DNA from: an uncultured Spirochaetia bacterium
GTDB taxonomy: Bacteria; Spirochaetota; Spirochaetia; CAKZLE01
Length of the DNA stretch: 64,000 nt
Assembly: GCA_937125225.1 (NCBI GenBank)
Contig: CAKZLE010000031.1
Location: 1-64,000, forward strand
Direction of reading: 5' to 3'
A program made the position numbers and the translations under genes. Below are positions 1 through 7,859 of the stretch, one piece after another; positions within the stretch are counted from its first letter, which is position 1, and each line of letters starts with the position of its first letter. The notes under the pieces are model-generated. The model made no database searches and was not told where the DNA came from. It worked only from the letters and a program-made list of their open reading frames with translations.

Positions 1-113
1 TGCTTCTCTCGATCGATCGCACTCACGTTTCCCCAGGTATAGATCACCAGTCCTCGTCTGACTAGCTCTAGGTTCGCATCATAGACGATCTGTTTCAGTT
101 CCGGTAATTCCAT
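1..113 (-). CDS. L-ribulose-5-phosphate 4-epimerase family protein (AraD/UlaF/SgbE type), N-terminal part only
   Basis: Only the first 37 codons lie in the window; the gene continues past base 1. The visible N-terminus (starting [17 protein letters not shown], then [16 protein letters not shown]) matches the start of class II aldolase-fold pentulose-5-phosphate 4-epimerases, including the TWGNVS segment that begins the phosphate-binding region. These enzymes convert L-ribulose-5-phosphate to D-xylulose-5-phosphate in arabinose or ascorbate catabolism. The ATG at 111-113 is preceded by AGAGGTG at a 7-base distance. It sits 12 bases downstream of ulaG and is clearly co-transcribed. In the E. 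coli ula pathway UlaF does this final step, so UlaF is the likeliest role; AraD and SgbE cannot be separated from 37 residues. Confidence 0.85.
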   Translation of the reverse strand, partial: MELPELKQIVYDANLELVRRGLVIYTWGNVSAIDREK

Positions 114-125
114 GCTTCGCCACCT

Positions 126-1211
126 CTATAAGAATGATTTGAACGGTACGTTTGGCTCATCCAGTTCGAATGCGTCAGTGAAGCCTCGTTCAAACATGAA
201 TCTTCTCTTGTTCTTGTCGTCTGGATAGACATACCCACCACCGACTTCCCAGAGGAAGGTTGAGAACTTGTAATCAAGTCTATTCTTTCGGTATTCATAT
301 ACCATCTCGACTTCTCTCGGATCTCCTAGCATATTTGACCAGATGTCATAATGGAAAGGAATGAGTACCTTTGCTTGGAGGTTCTCTGCGATTCGGCAAC
401 AGTCAACTGATGTGACCTTGTCTGAGCATCCGATGGGGTTCTCACCATAAGATACCAGTACTACGTCGATATCATGATCCTTACCATGTTTCACATAATA
501 GTTAGACATGTGTGAATCACCACTATGGTAGAGGTTCCCACCAGGTGTCTTTATGATATAGTTGACCGCTCTCTCGTCCATATCATCTGTGAGTCTTCCT
601 CGGATATCACCTGCTGGTGGTGCCGTGATCAGTGCGGTCCTGTCAAAGGAGTCTACAGCGACTATCTCGATATCTTTGATCTTGACCGTATCGCCAGGTC
701 TCACAACAGTGATCCTATCCTCTGGAACACCCCATTTTCTCCAGATGTTCGCACTGAACTCTGGACCGATGAAAGGTGCATCAGTGTTCTTCACGATCGC
801 AGCTGCCACGTAGGGATCGATATGATCTCGGTGGAAGTGTGTTGAGAGGACCGCGTCCATCTTCTTGATCGCAAACGGGTCGATGACCATTGGTGAGGAT
901 CGTGCATTCGGTTGGAATTCTCTTGATCCAACCATTCGCGCCATCTGAAAATCGATTCCCTGTCCCCATTCTGGAGGTGCTGGGAATTTTCTTGTCTGCT
1001 TTCCTGTATCGAGCCACAGGTCGATAATGATATTACAGTCTTCTGGGGTCTTCACCCAGATTCCGGTACATCCAAGCCACCACATGGCAAAAGTATCGGG
1101 TTTCACATCTTTAGCTTCAATAGCCTCATTAAGGAATGTTCCCCATTCTGGGAATACATTATTGATCCAGGTCTGTCGGTCTAGATCTTTGATATCTACA
1201 TCGTTTATCAT
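126..1211 (-). CDS. ulaG: L-ascorbate-6-phosphate lactonase-like metallo-hydrolase UlaG
   Basis: A 361-residue metallo-beta-lactamase-fold protein that closely follows E. coli UlaG (about 354 aa) end to end. Landmarks are the N-terminal TWINNVFPEWG, FAMWWLGCTGIW, the metal ligands HFHRDH, FDRTALIT, YHSGDSH and the identical C-terminal PFKSFL. UlaG opens the lactone ring of L-ascorbate-6-phosphate in the cytoplasm. The start at 1211 is chosen because AGGAGGG lies just upstream; a longer in-frame extension of 22 residues to 1277 overlaps tctA and looks non-native. It sits between tctA and a 4-epimerase gene. No ascorbate PTS (UlaABC) is in view, so the source of a phosphorylated substrate is unclear and the natural substrate may be another sugar-acid lactone. 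Confidence 0.93.
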   Translation of the reverse strand: MINDVDIKDLDRQTWINNVFPEWGTFLNEAIEAKDVKPDTFAMWWLGCTGIWVKTPEDCNIIIDLWLDTGKQTRKFPAPPEWGQGIDFQMARMVGSREFQPNARSSPMVIDPFAIKKMDAVLSTHFHRDHIDPYVAAAIVKNTDAPFIGPEFSANIWRKWGVPEDRITVVRPGDTVKIKDIEIVAVDSFDRTALITAPPAGDIRGRLTDDMDERAVNYIIKTPGGNLYHSGDSHMSNYYVKHGKDHDIDVVLVSYGENPIGCSDKVTSVDCCRIAENLQAKVLIPFHYDIWSNMLGDPREVEMVYEYRKNRLDYKFSTFLWEVGGGYVYPDDKNKRRFMFERGFTDAFELDEPNVPFKSFL

Positions 1212-1221
1212 TTGAACCCTC

Positions 1222-2718
1222 CTAGGTTTTTTCTTTTCTAAATCTCTTGAACTTATCTCTATTCGCTCTGAAAGCACTATAGATAAGAAGTGCTACCCCA
1301 AGGTAGACGAACAGTGTCCCAATCGAGACTTGCTGCATACTCTCTATAAAACTTCCATAATAGGTGATCGATCTTCTTAGGTTATCCTCAACGATTCCAC
1401 CTAGGACGAATGCCAGAATAAAGGGAGAAAGTGGATAATCGTTCTTATCGAGGATATATCCGATGACGACGAAGCCCATCAGATAGATAAGGTCGAACAT
1501 ATTGTTGTTCAGACTGATGACACCTGCTACACAGAACATGGTGATCAATGGGAACAGATAGTATTTTGGTACTTCTACGATCTTCGCCATATATTTGATA
1601 GTGAAGATCTGATACACGAACATGAAGATATTCGCAACGAATACTGCAAAGATGATCGATTTGAAGATCACCGGCTGGTTCATACTCAGAAGTGGTCCAG
1701 CTGAGATTCCCTGCAGTGTTAGAGCACCCATGATGATAGCAGTGACCGTATCACCGGGAACTCCAAGCGCGAGCATCGGTATCAGGGCACCACCGGTCGT
1801 AGCGTTATTAGCACTCTCACAGCAGAAGATACCTTCAGCACAACCGGTCCCGAACTTCTCAGGAGTCTTCGAAGTCTTCTTCGCCTGTGCATAGGAGATA
1901 AGGCTTGCCGCCCCTCCACCCATACCCGGAAGGATACCGATCGCTGTTCCGATCACAGATCCCCGGAACATGGTACCAAGCTGTTCTTTGATATCCTTCC
2001 ATGAAGGTATATAGAAGAGTTTGTTCTTTATCTTGGCAGGTTTCACTACTACCTTCAGTTTTCCGATCGAATTGATGATCTCAGGGAATGCGAAGACACC
2101 GATGATCACTACGATCAGGTTGAACCCATTCTCTAGGCTGTAGTTGCCGAAGGTGAAGCGTGCGGCCACACCATCAATAGGGCTCATACCAACCGTCTTG
2201 AGCAGAAGTCCAATACAGACTGCGATCAACCCCTTGAGGGTCTTACCACTCATCATGACACAGACGATGATCAGTGAGAGCGCTGCAGTCCCGAAGTACT
2301 CCCAAGGACCGAACCCGATCGCGATGTTCGCAAGTACCGGTGCTAAGGCAAGAAGGACGATACAGCTGAAGATACCACCAAAGAATGATGCGAATGCACC
2401 ATAGGAGAGGGCCTCAGTCCCGCGCCCCTGTTGGGCCATTGGATACCCGTCAAAGGTAGTAGCAACTGATGCTGCAGTACCCGGGATCCTCAATAATACA
2501 GCGGATACCAACCCACCGGACACACATCCCATATAAAGACCCATGATCAGGCTGATCGAGGGTAATAATTCCATATTAAAGGTGAAAGGTAATGCCAATG
2601 CGACCGCGATTGGTGCATTCAATCCAGGAATACACCCAAATACATTACCGATGGCTACACCGAGCAGAATCAATGAGAGATTCTGTAGTGTAAGAATATT
2701 AGCAAATACTTCTAGCAT
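1222..2718 (-). CDS. tctA: Tripartite tricarboxylate transporter, large membrane subunit TctA (copy 1)
   Basis: A 498-residue polytopic membrane protein of the TctA family (about 500 aa, 10-12 helices), the translocating subunit of TTT secondary transporters. It shows the two internally repeated Gly/Pro-rich signatures of the family: FGCIPGLNAPIAVALALPFTF near the N-terminus and GTAIGILPGMGGGAASLISY in the middle, plus the LIPMLALGVPGDTVTAI stretch. An AGGAGGTT sequence precedes the ATG at 2718. It follows tctB by 16 bases. Substrates of TTT systems are carboxylates; the link to ulaG and a 4-epimerase points to a sugar acid. Confidence 0.95.
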   Translation of the reverse strand: MLEVFANILTLQNLSLILLGVAIGNVFGCIPGLNAPIAVALALPFTFNMELLPSISLIMGLYMGCVSGGLVSAVLLRIPGTAASVATTFDGYPMAQQGRGTEALSYGAFASFFGGIFSCIVLLALAPVLANIAIGFGPWEYFGTAALSLIIVCVMMSGKTLKGLIAVCIGLLLKTVGMSPIDGVAARFTFGNYSLENGFNLIVVIIGVFAFPEIINSIGKLKVVVKPAKIKNKLFYIPSWKDIKEQLGTMFRGSVIGTAIGILPGMGGGAASLISYAQAKKTSKTPEKFGTGCAEGIFCCESANNATTGGALIPMLALGVPGDTVTAIIMGALTLQGISAGPLLSMNQPVIFKSIIFAVFVANIFMFVYQIFTIKYMAKIVEVPKYYLFPLITMFCVAGVISLNNNMFDLIYLMGFVVIGYILDKNDYPLSPFILAFVLGGIVEDNLRRSITYYGSFIESMQQVSIGTLFVYLGVALLIYSAFRANRDKFKRFRKEKT

Positions 2719-2734
2719 ATTATGAGAACCTCCT

Positions 2735-3217
2735 CTATAGGAATCCGAGAATCCCCTGCGGTAGCAGGATACTCAAGACTCTTGTGAAAAACAGATACAT
2801 ACCCAGGGATATAAGGACCCCAGAAGCGAATATGATACCGTTTCTCTGTAATGACATGATCGAATCCTTCTGTTTGAAATACATGAAATTCGCCATTCCG
2901 AATAGATACACACTCGTGGTAATAACAAAGCCTAATGGTTCGACGAGCAGAATATAAACTAATGTTCCCAACAGGTAGACTAACCGTGCTCCTCTGAACA
3001 TCTCGAAGAATACAAAGACCTTCTCTCTCTCCTCTTTATTCCGAAGAACGATCACTGTCCTGATGATCATAAAGAACAGCAGTAAGACTATGACGATTCT
3101 AGGGAACAGGGAGGCACCACCTGATTTGTCTATGATACTCACCGGGAAGGACCCCGAAACAAAAAACATAAAGACAGCTATCACCGCGATGATAGCCATA
3201 AAAATCAACTCACCCAT
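2735..3217 (-). CDS. tctB: Tripartite tricarboxylate transporter, small membrane subunit TctB (copy 1)
   Basis: A 160-residue protein with four predicted membrane helices, as expected for TctB. After the first helix comes the family-typical SGSFPVSIIDKSGGASLFPRI region. The ATG at 3217 has AGAAGGAGA a few bases upstream; a 17-residue upstream extension (to 3268) would overlap the intergenic hairpin and is rejected. It lies between tctC and tctA as in most TTT operons. TctB is poorly conserved, so the call depends partly on context. Confidence 0.9.
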   Translation of the reverse strand: MGELIFMAIIAVIAVFMFFVSGSFPVSIIDKSGGASLFPRIVIVLLLFFMIIRTVIVLRNKEEREKVFVFFEMFRGARLVYLLGTLVYILLVEPLGFVITTSVYLFGMANFMYFKQKDSIMSLQRNGIIFASGVLISLGMYLFFTRVLSILLPQGILGFL

Positions 3218-3240
3218 GGTTTCTCCTTCTGAAACTAAGA

Positions 3241-3265
3241 ATAGGGACTGTTTACCAGTCCCTAT
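3241..3265 (-). other. Intergenic hairpin between tctC and tctB (copy 1)
   Basis: A perfect inverted repeat with 10-base arms (ATAGGGACTG / CAGTCCCTAT) and a 5-base loop lies directly after the binding-protein gene and before the tctB ribosome site. No run of U follows it in the direction of transcription. It therefore looks like a 3'-end stabiliser or partial attenuator that lets tctC be made in excess, not a simple terminator. Confidence 0.8.
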
Positions 3266-3285
3266 CATCTTCAGTTCACTTCAAT

Positions 3286-4278
3286 CTAGTTTCCAACGAT
3301 TGCCTTTGCAACGTCCTGGAACTTAGCATAGGTTGTTTCCATGTTCTTGGTATATTGAGCTACAGAGTTGTGTGCAGGAGCAATTCCTAATGCATTCATC
3401 TCTTCAATACACTCTGCATCTTCAGATGCAAGCTTGATCAGATTATTGATATACTCAACGACTTCAGCTGGTGTTCCCTTAGGAGCCCAAAGACCGAATG
3501 CCTGTTTAAGATACTCATAACCTGTGAAACCAGCCTCTGTGAAAGTTGGGATCTCTTCATATCCTTTGATCTTCACATCGGTGATGATACCAAGGCATCT
3601 GAACTGTCCGCTCTCTACATACTGTTTGATCGCACCGAATCCATCAATATATCCATCAATTCTATTACTTAAGAGCTCTGGAGCTTTTGAAGCACCTGAA
3701 AGGTCTACTTTGTTGAACTCTACATCTTTCTGCATCTCAATCTCAATGGTTGCGAAAGTAGGGAGTGTTCCGGTCACAGAACCCATCTTGATAGTTCCTG
3801 GAGCTGCATCTGCTGCTGCCACGAGATCATCCATTGACATATATGAGGAATCTGCATTAACGACTACTGCGAGTGTCGAATCCAACCACTGTCCGATAGG
3901 AGCGAAATCTTCATAGGTGAATTCAGCTACACCAAGTGAATACTGCATAGGGTATCCTACTGGTTGCATGATCAACATCGATCCATCAGGATCAGCTTTC
4001 ATGACCTCTCGAGCACCAGCTTTTCCACCAGCACCGACGATATTAGTAACTTTCACTTCAACGTCTGAATACTTTGTCATGTACTTAGCAAAGATCCTTG
4101 CTGGGATATCACTGTTTCCACCAGCTGAGAATGGCACTACAAAGGTAATATCCTTAGTAGGGACATATGGTCCATCTGCAACTTCCGCTGCAGGTGCAGC
4201 CTCTTCCTGATCTCCACCTGCAAATGCGAATGCAGGAATCATCATCAAAACGACTAACAACAATAAAACTTTCTTCAT
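3286..4278 (-). CDS. tctC: Tripartite tricarboxylate transporter substrate-binding protein TctC (Bug family, copy 1)
   Basis: A 330-residue exported protein. A hydrophobic signal peptide (MKKVLLLLVVLMMIPAFAFA) is followed by GGDQEE, a spirochaete-style mature N-terminus. The core shows Bug-family features: ITFVVPFSAGGNSDIPAR near residue 50 (substrate carboxylate binding loop) and NIVGAGGKAGAREV. It would capture a carboxylate in the periplasm and hand it to TctBA. It follows the beta-propeller gene and precedes a hairpin. The ligand cannot be read from the sequence. Confidence 0.94.
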   Translation of the reverse strand: MKKVLLLLVVLMMIPAFAFAGGDQEEAAPAAEVADGPYVPTKDITFVVPFSAGGNSDIPARIFAKYMTKYSDVEVKVTNIVGAGGKAGAREVMKADPDGSMLIMQPVGYPMQYSLGVAEFTYEDFAPIGQWLDSTLAVVVNADSSYMSMDDLVAAADAAPGTIKMGSVTGTLPTFATIEIEMQKDVEFNKVDLSGASKAPELLSNRIDGYIDGFGAIKQYVESGQFRCLGIITDVKIKGYEEIPTFTEAGFTGYEYLKQAFGLWAPKGTPAEVVEYINNLIKLASEDAECIEEMNALGIAPAHNSVAQYTKNMETTYAKFQDVAKAIVGN

Positions 4279-4307
4279 CTTCTCACTACCTCTCTTGTTT
4301 TTTATAT

Positions 4308-5348
4308 CTACTTACCTTTTGTGAAGGTATACAACGCAAATGTGTCTCTCTGACGATTCGCTGAGAATGCGACACTCGCCTCACCGTCTTCGAAGACGAG
4401 CAACTGGCTTGGTCCGACATCCCCATCGATCTTGGAGACTAGATAAGCTCCATCCTTACAGGTGATCAATTCGATCAGACAATCGTCTCTTCTACTTCCT
4501 ACGATGAATGAAGGTTCCCCGAGAATCTTTCCACCCCAGATAACATGCCCGAAAGCTATTGGATGGGTGAACACTTTCTTATACTCACCATCAATCATCT
4601 TGTTTATCGCAAGTTCATTACCATGGAACATCTCGATAGTCGCTATCTCATATGCACCATCACCGTCGATATCGACGATCGCCATATCACTGATCTCTCG
4701 ATCAATGATCTTCTCGATGACTAGTCCATCCTCTATTCTCTGTGGAAGAGTCACTTCGAACAGACCCTCAACTCCGGAGACGAAGAATCGATCCTCTTCT
4801 CTTTGTAGACAATACCCATGATGTTTGGTTATTCCCTCATAAAAGGTCTTGATCTCCCATTCATCAGTGATGTTCTCTGGTATCTCTGCAAACACAAGAG
4901 AACCTGAAGTACTCCAATCCTGAACCTCAGTCTTGTTCTGACAGAGTTTACCACCTACGAACAGAAGGCTCCCATCAATATCGATCACATCGAAACGGTG
5001 AAGGTAGGGTACTTTACAGACCTCTGTCAGATCCCATCTCTTATTCTCTCTATCATATGTTCCGTAGACGACTACCGACTCTTTTGCATCGAATACTGGA
5101 AAGAAGTTCTGAGTAGCGAAGATCTCACCATTCCTACCAGGAATAGGGACGATACTCATCGTTCCACCGGGTTCTTCCCAGACGACCTCTTTCTCTAATG
5201 ATTCATAATCATACATGTAACAGGGGCCTTGGCCTTCTGCAGCAGCGAACAGCTTTCGCTTTCCATCTATCTCACAGGTAGCGATTGCATATCCCTTCTC
5301 TATGGTTGCAAAATTCTCTCTTGTTATTCTTAGTCCAGTCTCTGACAA
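4308..5348 (-). CDS. FG-GAP/VCBS-like beta-propeller protein of unknown function, first gene of the TTT-ula operon
   Basis: A 346-residue protein without signal peptide or membrane helix. It consists of repeated beta-strand units, several carrying acidic DIDGDG-type calcium-loop-like motifs (FDVIDIDGS, MAIVDIDGDGAYEIATIE), suggesting a cytosolic seven-bladed-type propeller. I do not recognise a defined family. The start is taken as TTG at 5346-5348, because GGAG lies 7 bases upstream; a TTG six codons further up would lie inside the operator. It is the promoter-proximal gene of the operon, so a role in sugar-acid metabolism (lactonase, epimerase or sensor) is an inference. Confidence 0.75.
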   Translation of the reverse strand: MSETGLRITRENFATIEKGYAIATCEIDGKRKLFAAAEGQGPCYMYDYESLEKEVVWEEPGGTMSIVPIPGRNGEIFATQNFFPVFDAKESVVVYGTYDRENKRWDLTEVCKVPYLHRFDVIDIDGSLLFVGGKLCQNKTEVQDWSTSGSLVFAEIPENITDEWEIKTFYEGITKHHGYCLQREEDRFFVSGVEGLFEVTLPQRIEDGLVIEKIIDREISDMAIVDIDGDGAYEIATIEMFHGNELAINKMIDGEYKKVFTHPIAFGHVIWGGKILGEPSFIVGSRRDDCLIELITCKDGAYLVSKIDGDVGPSQLLVFEDGEASVAFSANRQRDTFALYTFTKGK

Positions 5349-5361
5349 ATCTTCACTCCGT

Positions 5362-5379
5362 ACCAATAGGTCTATTGGT
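5362..5379. promoter_or_regulatory. Operator-like palindrome 2 (GntR/FadR type)
   Basis: An 18-base perfect palindrome, ACCAATAG-GT-CTATTGGT, in the leader just upstream of the TTG start. Its half-sites (ATTGGT/ACCAAT) are those of the second palindrome at 5390-5404. It probably contributes to repression or looping by the same regulator. Confidence 0.6.
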
Positions 5380-5389
5380 TTAATGGTTA

Positions 5390-5404
5390 ATTGGTATTAC
5401 CAAT
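5390..5404. promoter_or_regulatory. Operator-like palindrome 1 (GntR/FadR type, ExuR/UxuR-like)
   Basis: A 15-base palindrome, ATTGGTA-T-TACCAAT, immediately downstream of and touching the -10 hexamer. It matches the TGGTnnnACCA pattern bound by FadR-subfamily GntR repressors and closely resembles the ATTGGTATACCAAT core of hexuronate regulators such as ExuR/UxuR. That agrees with a sugar-acid operon. The regulator gene is not in the window. Confidence 0.7.
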
Positions 5405-5431
5405 ACTAAACTGAGATGGTTGATCTGTCAA
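5403..5431 (-). promoter_or_regulatory. Sigma-70 promoter of the propeller-tctCBA-ulaG operon
   Basis: On the minus strand TTGACA (5426-5431) is separated by 17 bases from TAGTAT (5403-5408), a near-consensus vegetative promoter. The palindrome at 5390-5404 overlaps the end of the -10 and the start site, so repressor binding would block transcription. Confidence 0.8.
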
Positions 5432-5475
5432 GTTTTTATTAGGAGATTAGTGGTATTTCCAAGTATCTCTTTTTA

Positions 5476-6186
5476 TTATAAGAAGGTACGAAGAAGATTC
5501 ACTACTGCTGTGAGGAATATCGCAGCACCGACATATCGTTTGTATTGAGATTCTGGAATTAACCTATGGATGAAATATCCGATAAGTATAGCTCCCAAGA
5601 GAAAAGGTGCAGCGATAAGAGAGATTCTCATCCCCTCTGCAGTAAGTACTCCATTAGCAAAATAGAGAGGGACCCTGAATAGTGCGGTGATCGTCCATAA
5701 GAAACCAAGACTCGCACGGAAGCTCCTCTGGTTCCCGAGTTCTGATCCAATGATCGGGATAAAGAAGACACCCAGACTAGTAGCTCCGATCACAAAGCCT
5801 GCTACCACATAAAGAGGTTTCCTCAAACGTGCTGGGACTGTTGGATCCTTCCCACCGATAAGATTGATCCCGTAAATAAGAATGATAACCAAAATGAAGA
5901 TCTTGAAAGTAGTCTCTGGGACCTGACCCATGAAGAGTGTTCCCAGTATCAGCCCGGGAATAGCAAAAAGAGATATTCTACCTATGACTCTCCAGTTCAC
6001 AGACTTAAGATCGCTTAGTACGATGAAGATACTCCCTACCAATGCAAAGACAGGAAGCATACTCACAGCCTCTTTTGCCGGGATGTTCTGTGTCAATAAC
6101 AGGAAGGTGATGATCGAGCCACCGAACCCGAAGATACTCTCTGCAGCATAACCAAGGGATGCACATATAATGATGAATGGGGACAT
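5476..6186 (-). CDS. TauE/SafE family membrane permease (COG0730)
   Basis: A 236-residue membrane protein with 7-8 helices and the family-typical GFGGSIITFLLL in helix 1 and the LGNQRSFRASLGFLW segment in the second half repeat. Members export sulfite, sulfoacetate or other sulfonates, or have unknown anion substrates. It lies upstream of the ula-like operon on the same strand but beyond that operon's promoter, so it is probably a separate unit. An export role for sulfite or sulfate released elsewhere is only a guess. Confidence 0.85.
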   Translation of the reverse strand: MSPFIIICASLGYAAESIFGFGGSIITFLLLTQNIPAKEAVSMLPVFALVGSIFIVLSDLKSVNWRVIGRISLFAIPGLILGTLFMGQVPETTFKIFILVIILIYGINLIGGKDPTVPARLRKPLYVVAGFVIGATSLGVFFIPIIGSELGNQRSFRASLGFLWTITALFRVPLYFANGVLTAEGMRISLIAAPFLLGAILIGYFIHRLIPESQYKRYVGAAIFLTAVVNLLRTFL

Positions 6187-6302
6187 ATCCTCTCCATATG
6201 ATATTCATAATCTCTTATGCCTAGATATGATGATAAATCAGCTCAAAGGTCAAGGGATAAGTCGTCTATGGAATATAAGATGTAAGATCAACATCAGCTA
6301 CT

Positions 6303-6754
6303 ATGGCTATGTATAAAAGAACACTGAATATCTGGGAACTAGCTAAGAATGAATCGTTCTTTCTCTTTGGTCCAAGAAGAACAGAAAAGACGGCGCTACT
6401 GTTCAATCAATTTCAAGGTCACCCCATACTAACACTGCTTTCTAGTAAGATCCCCTTTCCATTATCAGAGAACCCATCCTTACTAAGAGAGATCGTGAAC
6501 AGTAGCTAAGAACAGATCCTATCATAATCATTGATGAGATACAGAAGGTTCCCGCACATTCAACAGGTAACAAAAAGCATTTGAAAGGATTACGTGCTTT
6601 AAAAGAGGAGAACCTCTTCTCCCTCTAGTATCTTTTCTCCTTCGCTCCTCTAGACCGGATCACTGAGGTTGTAATCCAATGCCTGCGTCACACGAGCTTT
6701 CTTAAGCTATTGTGGGAGAATGATCCTAGCTTTCTGATACATTCAGGAGTATGA
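6303..6754 (+). pseudogene. Decayed AAA-family ATPase (DUF4143-type) remnant
   Basis: The first 68 codons read like the start of DUF4143-type ATPases: KRTLNIWELAKNESFFLFGP, but the Walker A is damaged (GPRRTEKT instead of GPRGTGKT). LSENPSLLREIV follows, then a stop at 6507-6509. A different frame from 6515 resumes the family with DPIIIIDEIQKVP (Walker B), then jumps by a large internal deletion to KGLRALKEENLFSL. It meets an in-frame TAG at 6626 and continues with PLDRITEVV and TSFLKLLWEN, the usual C-terminus. One frameshift, one deletion of most of the centre and one nonsense codon make function impossible. Confidence 0.88.
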
Positions 6755-6772
6755 TGATAGAAAGGATCTCTC

Positions 6773-7750
6773 ATGATAATACTGAGAAAACGTTTTTTAA
6801 GAAACACTATTCTTTCCATCCTCCTCCTCTCTTCATCAATATACCTCTATTCCTTAGACATTCAGGCCCATAGAGGAGGAAGGGATCTCCTTCCTGAGAA
6901 TACGCTGAGTGCATTCAGGAATGCGGCAGCACTTGGGGTGACGACTCTTGAACTCGATACAGCCATGACAGCTGATGGGATCATCGTCATCAGTCATGAT
7001 CCCTATCTTGCCAACAAGCTTGTCAGAGACAGCGATGGGAAATATGTAGGAGAGTACCCCAAGCTATTTATCAAGGATCTTTCACTAGCCGAGCTCTGGA
7101 CCTACCGTGTGGGGAAGATCAAACCCTATACCTCCTATGCGAAATCACACAAGAATCAGAAGTCCGTACTCACTGAGCATATCCCGACTCTTACTGAACT
7201 CTTTGAATTGATGGATGAACTCGGCAATGATTCGATCAGGTATAATATTGAGATCAAGACCTACCCGGAGTTCCCTGAACATACTCATGATATCACCATG
7301 ATCAGTGAAGCGCTGCTCCAGGTGATCGAGAACTACGGGAAAGCTGAATACTGCACGATACAGTCCTTTGATTGGAGATCCCTCACCTTTATCAAAGAGC
7401 ATGCCCCCGATATCGAAATAGCATGCCTAGTTTCTGAGAATCTGAAGTTCGAAGGGACGACTTTCAATCTGAGACTTGGTAAGAGCGGACCATCTCCCTG
7501 GCTCGATGGTTATGATGCTGATGAATTCTCCACCACCGCAGATCTCGTCTCAACTTTTGGTGCTGATATCATATCGCCTTATTATAAAGATATAACAGAG
7601 GCTGATATCTCACGAGCCCATGCGTTGGGACTGAAGGTGATCCCCTGGACAGTCAATAAGACAGACTTGATGAAACAGTACATCTCTTGGGGGGTGGATG
7701 GACTCATCACCGATAGACCCGATCTCCTCCTGAAGCTGATTGATCAATAA
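6773..7750 (+). CDS. Exported glycerophosphodiester phosphodiesterase (GDPD)
   Basis: A 325-residue protein with an N-terminal signal sequence (basic MIILRKRFLRNT then a hydrophobic stretch) followed by the GDPD TIM barrel. Catalytic elements are visible: QAHRGGRDLLPENTLSAF (HR pair, E/N), LELDTAMTADGIIVISHDP (metal-binding E/D and the second His), NIEIKTYPE and the C-terminal GVDGLITDRPDLL. It would hydrolyse glycerophosphodiesters to glycerol-3-phosphate plus alcohol outside the cytoplasm, resembling GlpQ. It lies upstream of a second, cytosolic GDPD and a Ugp transporter, giving a coherent phosphodiester scavenging set. Confidence 0.93.
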   Translation: MIILRKRFLRNTILSILLLSSSIYLYSLDIQAHRGGRDLLPENTLSAFRNAAALGVTTLELDTAMTADGIIVISHDPYLANKLVRDSDGKYVGEYPKLFIKDLSLAELWTYRVGKIKPYTSYAKSHKNQKSVLTEHIPTLTELFELMDELGNDSIRYNIEIKTYPEFPEHTHDITMISEALLQVIENYGKAEYCTIQSFDWRSLTFIKEHAPDIEIACLVSENLKFEGTTFNLRLGKSGPSPWLDGYDADEFSTTADLVSTFGADIISPYYKDITEADISRAHALGLKVIPWTVNKTDLMKQYISWGVDGLITDRPDLLLKLIDQ

Positions 7751-7801
7751 TATATATGAGAAGAACACTCATAGTCATAATGGCAGATTTGTTTTAATTT
7801 G

Positions 7802-7831
7802 TTGCAAACACTCACCAACATGTTGTATAAT
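7802..7831 (+). promoter_or_regulatory. Sigma-70 promoter of the GDPD-ugp operon
   Basis: TTGCAA (7802-7807), an 18-base spacer and a consensus TATAAT (7826-7831) lie 28 bases before the ATG of the cytosolic GDPD gene. This suggests that gene and ugpBAE are transcribed separately from the exported GDPD. Confidence 0.7.
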
Positions 7832-7859
7832 GAGTATTGCTTAACAAAGAGGCAATGCT

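Noticed and set aside
1212-1277. Upstream extension of ulaG (22 residues)
   Set aside because: It overlaps the tctA end and contains the AGGAGGG ribosome site used by the ATG at 1211; the shorter form matches UlaG homologues.
3241-3265. Binding-protein hairpins read as simple Rho-independent terminators
   Set aside because: None of the five is followed by a U tract and all have permease genes of the same operon directly downstream.
6303-6509. Small 68-residue protein as a functional gene
   Set aside because: It is the N-terminal fragment of a decayed ATPase with damaged Walker A; motifs continue downstream in another frame.
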